Positions 55,645 to 64,000 of a stretch of 64,000 nt of DNA are shown here, piece by piece (positions within the stretch are counted from its first letter, which is position 1; the number at the start of each line of letters is the position of its first letter). Under the pieces are notes generated by a model. It was given only the letters and a program-made list of their open reading frames with translations. It made no database searches and was not told the origin of the DNA. The translations under genes were made by a program, and so were the position numbers. This DNA is from Dipteronia dyeriana (Eukaryota > Streptophyta > Magnoliopsida > Sapindales > Sapindaceae), in NCBI GenBank assembly GCA_032871835.1, contig CM065297.1, forward strand, positions 2,482,501-2,546,500, in the 5' to 3' direction.

Positions 55645-55959
55645 GTTTCCACACCCTTTTTGAAAGCCTCTATGTCTCTACATGAGTATCATTATACTAT
55701 CGAGGTAACAGATTCATTATTCATGGAATATCATTTACTATATACGATATATTTTCTCCGTACTTGTCTATATCGCCTATGCATCGCATGTGGTGCTCAT
55801 TTTATTTTTTAACGAGTTTCGTTCATTGTGGAGCAAATATGGTATGGGGGATTTCTAGTGGAACCAGTTCATTATGCTACTCCTGTGAAGTGAACCTGCT
55901 CAGATAATCATGGAGCTCCAATATAGTAGCTCCCCGCTTGAAGATCTCCTATTTAGCTA

Positions 55960-58470
55960 AGCCATTTTGATACATCAAGAGCTCCTATACAGTAGAACTG
56001 CACCTCTCCTGCTCTTCTACAGCAGATTCGCTCCGCCACCAGTGTATCTCTTATCCAGCAGATCCACTGGGCTTCGACCTGTTCAGATGGATCCCCTCAT
56101 GCCTCTAGGTCCGCCCTTCTTAAGCTCCTAGGTAGAGGTAGCAGGTCGACCCATGAATCTAAGAAGCCAACTCAACTGTGTAGCTTCTGGAGCAGCAGCC
56201 TCACTGTAAGGCCAAGTGGCTCCTCACTTCTTATACAGGGTCTGTCAACTTCCAAATAAGCCACTGAACTCTCGATTCATTCCAACAGGAGCCTTCTCTC
56301 AGTTGCTGGGGACTTCTAGGATCCCGAGCATGCATCTGGACCAGTACCTCTGGTGGCTTCACTCCATGTTTATCAGGCCATTCACCGCCCTAGCAAACTA
56401 CCGAAGCCCGATCCGATCGAAGAGCTCTCAGAAGCTTCCCACATTTGGTAAGGCCACATACGTGCCTAAGCAAGCTTCTAGAGTGGTAGCATCGCTACAA
56501 GACCGGTGGCTTCGCTCTATACATATCAGGCCATTCACCGCCCTAGCAAGCCACTGAAGCCCGATCTGATCGAGGAGAGCCTAGAGGTTTCCCACTCTTG
56601 GTAAGGCCTCATACATGCCTAAGCTAACCTCTGAAGCAGCAACCTTACTGTAAGATCAAGTGGCTCCTCACTTCTTATATAGGGCCTGTCAATGCCCAAG
56701 TGAGCCACTGAACTCTCGATTCATTACAGCAGGGTCCAGTGCCCTCTCTCAGTTGCCGGGGACTTCTAGGATCCCGAGCATGTATCTGGACCAGTACCTT
56801 CAGTGGCTTCGCTCTATACATACCGGGCCATTCACTGCCCTAGCAAGCCACCGAAGCCCGATCTGATCGAGGAAAGCCTAGAGGTTTCCCACTCTTGGTA
56901 AGGCCTCCTATATGCCTAAGCTAACCTATGGAGCAGTAGCCTCACTGTAAGGCCAAGTGGCTCATCACTTCTTATACAGGGTCTGTTAATGCCCAAGTGA
57001 GCCACTGAACTCTCGATTCATTCCAGCAGGGTCCAGAGCCTTCTTTCAGTTGCTGGAGACTTCTAGGATCTCGAGCATGCATCTGGACCAGTACCTCCGG
57101 TGGCTTCGCTCCTTGTTTACCGGGCCATTCACAGTCTTATCAATCCATCGAAGTCCGATCCGATCGAAGAGGTTTCAGAATCTTCCCATATTTGGTAAGG
57201 CCACCTATGTGCCTAAGCAAGCATCTAGAGCAGTAGCACCGCTACAAGACCGGTGGCTTCGCTCTATTTGTACTGAGTCATTCATCACCCTAGCAAGCCA
57301 CTGAAGCCCGATCTGATCGAGGAGAGTCCATAGGTTTCCTATTCTTGGTAAGGTCTCCTACATGCCTAAGCTAACCTCTGGAGCAACAGCCTCACTGTAA
57401 GGCCAAGTGCCTCCTCACTTCTTATACAGGGCCGGTCAACGCTCAATTAAGCCACTGAGCTCCTGTTTCGTTCTATCATGGTCCAGAGCTTTCTCTCAGT
57501 TGTTAGGGACTCCTTGAAATCCCAAGTATGCCTCTAGACCAGTACTAGACAGGTATCCCATCTCCATTGATATAGGGTCATCCATTGCTCAAGTGAGTCT
57601 CTACTCATCCCGGAGGGGTCCAAAGTCTTTTCTCCATCACCGGAAACTTCTAGAATCCTGAGCATGTCTCCAAACAGTTACTAGGCCAGTGTCTCCTCTC
57701 CACTTGTATGGAGACATTTATCACCCTAGCGAGCTACCTTGGTCCCGATCTCCCTTTCTAGTTAGTCTCCTTAACAGTAGCAACTCCTTCCTCCTTATTC
57801 TTATTGCTTGGTTGAAGAACGGGTTATCATCCTTTAACACTGCTACTTCAGAGCGAGCTTCCACCACCTTGGTAGGATCAACTTCAGACGGCATTGACCT
57901 CCATCTCCTCAGTTGGATCAATCGAGACCTCTCCTACCTTGGTAACACCAATCTGGACCTCTACTTTGACAGATTCAGATAGAGAGGTAGGCAGACTTGA
58001 AGCCCCCATGCATCTACAGCAGCAGAGGACTTCAAGGTAGTTCCTACCTTAGCATAACTAGACATGAAAGTAGAAATGAGAACCAAGTTCTTCTCATCAT
58101 CTTCACATCCATCATCTCAATAATTTTCGGCTTCAATCAAAGCAGACCCAGGTAACTCTCAACTTTCTCTATGATCTATTCAAGGTATCCATCCTCCAAT
58201 GATGATCAGGTTAGAGGGAAGAAAGAGCTTAAGCTACCTAGCAAGCAACACAGAAGCGTCCTTCAGCAAATGAAGCACCCACCTTGGCTCCCGAGGTAGT
58301 CACGCTGCCATACAGAGTTTAAACTACTCACGCCATGTTGTCATGGGTTGAAGAAGTAACCATCCTCCTTGGCTGGCACGAGTTTGCTCTTGGAGATTAT
58401 CATACTGATGGCTCCTCTCTATTTGTACGGGGCCTTCCAATGCCCTAGTGAGCCATCGAGGTCTCGATTT
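55960..58470 (+). repeat. ~148-bp repeat array in Tat-D
   Basis: Landmark TCACTGTAAGGCCAAGTGGC (one copy TTACTGTAAGATCAAG) recurs at 56201, 56645, 56942 and 57392. Spacings are 444, 297 and 450 bp, that is three, two and three monomers of about 148 bp. Three monomer types can be told apart by TGCCTAAGCAAGCTTCTAGA, TGCCTAAGCTAACCTCTG and CCCGAGCATGCATCTGGACC. More divergent monomers continue to about 58470. Confidence 0.85.
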
Positions 58471-58779
58471 ATTCAGGGAGCACCCAAAGGACCTGATTCG
58501 TTCACAATGGGGTCTCGAGCTCGATTACGATTGTTAAAGGCTCTTATCAACCCTAAGCGGACTTCCAAACTGGCTATATCACTTGGGGACTAAAAGCTCA
58601 ATATTTTCTCAGTATTCCAGTATCATCTCAAGAGATTCTACTCGTTAGAAAACTCTTAGAGCGAGACTGGTTATAAACTGACACCATTATACATGGATAC
58701 AACTTCGTATTAGCTCGCCATGAGTTTGCATCTCTTTTGATTTCAGTATCCGTAGTAGATCTCATGTGATCACCGTCAC

Positions 58780-59790
58780 CAGGAGAGCTACACCGCACTC
58801 CTAATGCCCTGGACAGGATAAAATCCCTCCAAGAGGATCGCCATCACCAGAAGAGCTCTATAGCCCTCCTGATGCCCTGGACTGGATAAATCCCTCCAGG
58901 AGGAATGCCATGGTATTTCGACAATGATCGCCTCGAGACCAGGAAATAGTTAGATAGAGCTTCTGATGCCTCTGTCAGGTACCACCCCCCGCCAAGAAGG
59001 GTCTGAGTATAAGAGCATAGTTGCCATCCGGATCTCGAGACCAGGGATTGATCGGGGAAGCCCCCTCATCACCCCTGATGCCTTGGTCGGGTGACCTCCC
59101 CCAAGAAGGATCAGAGTATAAGTGCATAGTTGCCATCCGGATCAAAATACTAGGATATAGCTAGATAGCCCTCCTGATGCTCTGGACTGGATAAATCCCT
59201 CCAGGAGGAACGCCATGGTATTTTGACAATGATCGCCTCGAGACCAGGAAATAGCTAGATAGTGCTCGTGATGCCTCAGCTGAGCACCACACCCCGGTCT
59301 GGGTGTAAGAGCATAGTTGCCATACAGATCGTGAGACTAGGGATTTATCGGGAAAGCCCCCTTATCACCCTTGATGCCTTGGTCGGGTGACCTCCCCCAA
59401 GAAGGATCCGAGTGTAAGAGCATAGTTGCCATCCAGATCAAAACACCAGGATATAGCTAGATATCCTTTCTGATGCCTTAGACCGGATTAATCCCTCCAA
59501 GAGGAACACCATGGTATTTCGACAATGATAACCTCGAGACCAAGACAGCTCGCTAGCGTTCCTGATGCCTTAGTCAGGCTACCATGCCCAAGAGGGATCT
59601 AAGTATACGTGCATAGTTGCCATCCGGATCCCAAGAATGGGTAGCTAGCATTCATGATACCTTGGTCGGGTGACCTCCCCTAAGAAGATTCTGAGCACAA
59701 GAGCATAGTTGCCTGCTAGATCACGAGATCAGAACAACCAAAAAGGTCATCCTGCTACCTTGGCCGGGCCAACCCCGCTAGGAAGGATCT
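58780..59790 (+). repeat. Irregular 99-bp repeat array in Tat-D
   Basis: Repeats with AAGAGCATAGTTGCCATCCG and CTCGAGACCAGGAAATAG or ATCAAAATACTAGGATATAG. They are mixed with an extra motif CCCTCCAGGAGGAA-CGCCATGGTATTT, so the spacing is not constant. Homologous to the Tat-B array. Confidence 0.8.
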
Positions 59791-60047
59791 AGATGGCACA
59801 AATGCTTACTGGGATCATTTCGCCAGCTTGTCTAAGTACAGCGATTCCTGGAAAAGGAATTATAGGTACCCATGTTAACCACAGAAGCTTCTTCCGACAT
59901 GATCGAGCAATACGCTCATTTATTTTGTAGGAATGAATAGTACCCCGGTTCTCTAAGCCTGGGAGCAATTTTGGCTACAAGTAAGAAGCGACAAGCTAAA
60001 TTCTTCATGTAGTATAAGATTCAGACTCCAACCCTAAATACTTACCG

Positions 60048-60070
60048 GTGTTCAAGTCAAAGAGGACTTC
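60048..60070 (+). other. Tat-D polypurine tract
   Basis: GTTCAAGTCAAAGAGGACTTC directly before the 3' LTR; GGGG is reduced to GAGG compared with Tat-C. The exact functional edge is not known. Confidence 0.75.
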
Positions 60071-60494
60071 TGTTTATAGCAAAATTTGGCTAGGGACCAA
60101 AGAAGAATTTTTTACTACTCAGCCTTCCTGCAAGGGTCAGAATTCGGGCTTATATGACCGGGTACCAAGGTCCCCGAGGTCGAGCTACCACACGATCCTA
60201 CAGGAGCAATGCGAGACCACCCATACCAAATGAGCATCTCGCACGTGTCCAGGCTTACCAAATAAAGCAAGACGAGACCGCGTCATGCTCCTTATACTAG
60301 GATAAAGCCCGAAACTTGGTCGACGAGAAAGAACCTAGGGATGGCTTGTCTCCTATCTACGTTTTCATCCTCCTTCATATTCATACAAGATCAGATCAGG
60401 TATCAATAGTATCGACCCCGACCACCACTTTCTCGGTAGTGGTCTCGATGGCGTTAATGGGGATTTCTCATCCTAAACAAATTTCCCGTTAACA
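60071..60494 (+). repeat. Tat-D 3' LTR with internal deletion
   Basis: Starts TGTTTATAGCAAAATTTGG and ends TTTCCCGTTAACA but is only 424 bp. The first ~270 bp match the LTR start; at CCTAGG|GATGGCTTG (about 60340) it jumps to the last ~155 bp. About 1.77 kb is missing relative to the 5' LTR. Confidence 0.9.
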
Positions 60495-60499
60495 CAATC

Positions 60500-61562
60500 A
60501 TATCTTCTCCGTGATAATAGCTACAAGCCGATCAACTACATTAAAGAAAGGATCATATTCGATAAGAAAACAAAGACTAATTGAAGAGTCCTGGACTTGC
60601 ACGCCAAGGTGGTCATCATGTATAAATATGCCTATAAAAGGCATATTGAGGAGGGCTCCGATCAATAACAGAAGACATATGCTTCGTTAAAGTTCTCTCT
60701 ACATCATCATTGTATGGGTACCCCGACCGGGAAAATATCGGTCTACATTCGACCACCATTGTAAGCTCTCCGGAGCAACTACGTTGTATTACTTCACCAT
60801 TCTTGTAAGCTCCCCGGAGCATTCTTTGATATATACATAAGGAAGGGTATTCCTCCTTCCTCCGTATACTGCCATTTTTCAGCATGTGATCACTCATGAT
60901 GCTTTTTCCCCCATTGGTCAGTCCACCTCCATCTACTTAAGACTTGTGTATTTCCGATTATCTACTGTGTTACGCATGTGTGTATGCGGGCTAGAACCGA
61001 CCTCATTGGACCTAGCTCTCTAATCTTTCTTACAAGAGAGGAACCGAATCTAGATTCCTCCCCCGCTGGACCTAACGCTCTTATCCTCTCATCTATACAC
61101 CAAAGTCGCACATCAAGATGAAGAGAAACCGCCCAGATCAGTTCGAAGGAAGTCGATGAGCTTTCCTGTATCCTCTCTATGGAAGAAATCGAGCTTTCTG
61201 ACACTGGAGCTAGATAAGCCCCCCTTCTTACTTGCTATTGAGGTCGAGGTATTACAGAAAGCAATCGGGCTCCAGAACCAGGCTCTGGGTACCAGGACGG
61301 GCTCCAACCCTGACCGAGGAACAAGGTCCAGAATCATCCCCTTCGTACTAGTAAGGAAACCTCGAGCTTCCCAGCTTTACTTCATAAGCACGTAGCCCGA
61401 CGGGCGGGATGACTTGTCTCCTACCTACGATTTCATCCTCCTTCATATTCATACAAGATCAGGTCAGGTATCAACGGTACCGACCCAGACCACCAATTTC
61501 GAGGTAGTGGTCACGAGGGCGTTAATAGGGATTTCTCATCCTAAACAAATTTCCCATTAACA
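60500..61562 (+). repeat. Tat-E 5' LTR, second part
   Basis: Continues the LTR broken at 53427 and ends TTTCCCATTAACA. With the first part it totals 2.2 kb. Confidence 0.9.
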
Positions 61563-61567
61563 CTTTC

Positions 61568-61585
61568 TGGCGCCGTCTGTGGGAA
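61568..61585 (+). other. Tat-E primer-binding site
   Basis: TGGCGCCGTCTGTGGGAA, 5 nt after the LTR, the least altered PBS in the window for this family. Confidence 0.85.
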
Positions 61586-62149
61586 GTTTCCACACCCCTA
61601 TTGAAAGCCTCTATGTCTCTACATGAGTATCATTATACTATCGAGGTAACAGATTCATTATTCATGGAATATCATTTACTATATACAATGCCTTTTCTCC
61701 ATATTTGTCTATATCGCCTCTGAATCGCATGTGGTGCTCATTCTATCATTTAACGAGTTTCGTTCATTGTGGAGCAAATTTGGTTTGTGGGATTCTTGGT
61801 GGAACCAGTTCATTAAGCTACTCCTATGAAGTGAACCTGCTCTGATAATCATGGAGCTCCAATACAGTAGCTCCCCACTTTAAGATCTCCTATATAGCTA
61901 AACCATTCTGATACATCGAGAGCTATACAGTAGAACTGCACCTCTCTTGCTTCTTTACAGAATATTTCCTCTTCTACTGGTAGACCTCTTATCCAGTAGA
62001 TCCATGGAACTTGGACCTGTTCATACAAGACCCTTCATGTCACCGTATCCACATTTCAGAAGCTCCTTGATAGAGGTAGCAGGCCGACCATGAATCTAAG
62101 AAGCCAACTCAGCTGTGTAGCTTCTAGAGTAGCACGACCAGTAGAAGAT

Positions 62150-63350
62150 TAGTGGTTCCACGCCTCATGCACCGGGCCGGTCAACGTCCAATTGAGCAAC
62201 TGAGCTCCTATTTCGTTCCAGCATGGTCCAGAACTTCATTTCAATTGTAGGAGACTCTAAAGACCCCAAGCATGCTTCTGGACCAGTACCAGACTGGTGG
62301 CTTCATGTTTACCAGGCCATTCACCGCCCTAGCAAGCAACCGAAGCCCGATCAGATCGAGGAGGTCTCAAAATCTTCCCCCATTTGGTAAGGCCACCTAC
62401 GTGCCTAAGCAAGCTTCTAGAGCAGTAGCACCGCTACAAGACAGGTGGATTCGCTCTATATGTACCGGGTCATTCATCGCCCTAGCAAGCCACCAAAGCC
62501 TGATCTGATCGAGGAGAGCCTAAAGGTTTCCCACTCTTGGTAAGGCCTCCTACATGCCTAAGCTAACCTCTGGAGCAGCAGCCTCACAGTAAGGCCAAGT
62601 GGCTCCTCACTTCTTATACAGGGTCAGTCAACGAACAAATTGAGCCACTGAGCTCCTATTTTGTTCCAGCATGGTCCAGAGCTTCATTTCAATTGTAGGG
62701 GACTCCAAAGACCCCAAGCATGCTTCTGGACCAGTACCAGACCAGTGGCTTCATGTTTACGAGGCCATTCACCGCTCTAGCAAGCCACCGAAGCCCAATC
62801 CGATCGAGGAGGTCTCAGAAGCTTCCCCTATTTGGTAAGGTCACTTACGTGCCTAAGCAAGCTTCTAGAGCAGTAGCACTGCTAAAAGACCGGTGGCTTC
62901 ACTCTATATGTACCGGGTCATTCATCGCAATAGCAAGCCACCGAAGCCAGATCTGATCGAGGAGAGCCCAGAGGTTTCCCACTCTTGGTAAGGACTCTTT
63001 CATGCCTAAGCTAACCTCTGGAGCAGCAGCCTCACTGTAAGGCCAAGTGGCTCCTCACTTCTTATACAGGGCCGGTCAACGCCCAAGTGAACCACTAAAT
63101 TCTTGGTTCATTCCTGAAGGGTCCAGAGCTTTCTTTCAGTTGTTGAGGGCTCTTTGAAATCCCAAGTATGCCTCTGGACCGGTACCAGATAGGTAGCCTA
63201 TCTCCATTCATATAAGGTCATCCAACACTTAAGTGAGTCACCACTCATCCCGGACGGGTCCAAAGTCTTCTCTCCGTCGCGGGAAACTTCTAGAATCATG
63301 AGCATGTCTCCAGAAAGTTACTAGACCGGTGTCTCCTCTCCACTTGTATG
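62150..63350 (+). repeat. ~148-bp repeat array in Tat-E
   Basis: Landmark TCACAGTAAGGCCAAGTGGC / TCACTGTAAGGCCAAGTGGC at 62584 and 63032 (448 bp apart), with the same three monomer types as Tat-D. Confidence 0.83.
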
Positions 63351-63619
63351 AGGCCTCTCTGGTTAGTCTCCTCAACAATAACAGCTCCTTCCTCCGTAGT
63401 CTCATTGCTTGGTTGAAGGACAGGTCATCATCTCTTAACATTTCTACTTCAGAGCTAGCTTCCACCACCTTGGTTGGATCAACTTCAATCAGCCTTGACG
63501 TCCATCTCCTCAGTTGGATCAATCGAGATCTCTTTTACCTCTCTTACCTCCCTTACCTTGGTAACACCAATCTGGACCTCTACTTTGACAGATTCAAAGG
63601 TAGGTAGACTTGAAGCCCT

Positions 63620-64000
63620 CTTACTACCTCTGATGCCTCGGCCGGGTACCACACCTCGCCAAGAAGAGTCTGAGTGTAAGAGCATAGTTGCCATCCAGAT
63701 CTCGAGACCAGGGATTGATCGGGGAAGCCCTCTCATCACCCTTGATGCCTTGGTCGGGTGACCTCCCTTAAAAAGGATCCGAGTGTAAGAGCATAGTTGC
63801 CATCCGGATCAAAATACCAGGATATAGCTAGATAGCGCTCCTGATGCCTTGGTCGGGCTACGACCCCCAAGAAGGGTCTGAGTGTAAGAGCATTATTGCC
63901 ATCAAGATCTCGATACCAATATATAGCTAGATAGCACTCCTGATGCCTTGGTCGGTCTACGACCCCCAAGAATTGCTGAGTATAAGAGCAATGTTGCCAT
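63620..64000 (+). repeat. 99-bp repeat array in Tat-E, cut by the window edge
   Basis: At least three and a half units with alternating GATCTCGAGACC/GATCTCGATACC and GATCAAAATACC variants, as in Tat-B. Confidence 0.83.

Larger units (their letters stand above)
53428..60494 (+). mobile_element. Tat-D: non-coding LARD-like Tat retrotransposon inside Tat-E
   Basis: 7.07-kb plus-strand element: 5' LTR 53428-55621, PBS, 4.4-kb internal repeat-rich region, PPT and a shortened 3' LTR (60071-60494). It is flanked by perfect CAATC duplications (53423-53427 and 60495-60499). The host LTR reading resumes at once on the other side. No gag-pol motif was found. Confidence 0.93.
52274..64000 (+). mobile_element. 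Tat-E: non-coding LARD-like Tat retrotransposon, split and partial
   Basis: The plus-strand element starts at 52274. Its 5' LTR is split by Tat-D into 52274-53427 and 60500-61562. PBS, ~148-bp repeats and 99-bp repeats follow to the window edge. The left flank is TCTAC (52269-52273); the right end is outside. No gag-pol signature in the visible 2.4 kb of internal DNA. Confidence 0.85.

Noticed and set aside
56216..57304. Several open frames of 70-110 codons in the ~148-bp repeat region that look like a family of related proteins.
   Set aside because: They are the same repeat translated again and again; there is no domain and frames also open on the other strand. Treated as repeat DNA.

Overview
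This window is plant nuclear repeat DNA, most likely from an angiosperm heterochromatic or intergenic region. The evidence is the set of element lineages present: a SIRE/Maximus Copia element, a Tork-type Copia element, Ty3/Gypsy Tat-lineage elements carrying two RNase H domains and an antisense gene, a plant L1-type LINE, a Tourist-like MITE and a TIR transposon. I found no intact host gene, rRNA, tRNA or CRISPR. Every coding region is interrupted by stops, frameshifts or deletions, so the window is a layered graveyard of transposons. All boundaries come from reading the sequence by eye (TG...CA ends, primer-binding sites, polypurine tracts, target duplications).

Layout. 1-~7514: minus-strand SIRE/Maximus Copia element whose 3' LTR lies off the left edge. 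7814-12774: minus-strand Tork-like Copia element with a truncated 3' LTR. 13038-13540: Tourist-like MITE. 13954-33516: two halves of an AT-rich TIR element, split by later insertions. Inside it lie Tat-A (14595-23207, minus, internally deleted), Tat-B (23208-31725, minus, no gag-pol) and a solo Tat LTR (32103-33213). 33517-49738: a minus-strand L1 LINE cut into three pieces by Tat-C (34041-46328, plus, full-length) and a solo long Tat LTR (46841-48960). 49739-52273: a plus-strand, internally deleted Copia relic. 52274-64000: Tat-E (plus, runs off the right edge), inserted in the Copia relic's 3' LTR. Tat-D (53428-60494, plus) is in turn inserted in Tat-E's 5' LTR with a perfect 5-bp target duplication. 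The right side is therefore nested four deep: L1 > Copia relic > Tat-E > Tat-D.

The most interesting system is a partnership between two Tat sub-families. One (Tat-A, Tat-C and a solo LTR) has ~1.1 kb LTRs, carries gag-pol and has an antisense, intron-containing gene between pol and the 3' LTR. The other (Tat-B, D, E and a solo LTR) has ~2.0-2.2 kb LTRs and a ~4.4 kb internal region without any recognisable gag or pol. Both share LTR ends, primer-binding site, polypurine tract and a 99-bp tandem repeat. The natural reading, which is inference, is a non-autonomous LARD-like family moved in trans by the coding family. The non-coding family also carries a second repeat, a ~148-bp monomer arranged as a ~444-450-bp trimer. 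Its 99-bp array in Tat-B alternates two variants, giving a 198-bp dimer. Both look like satellite DNA forming inside retrotransposons.
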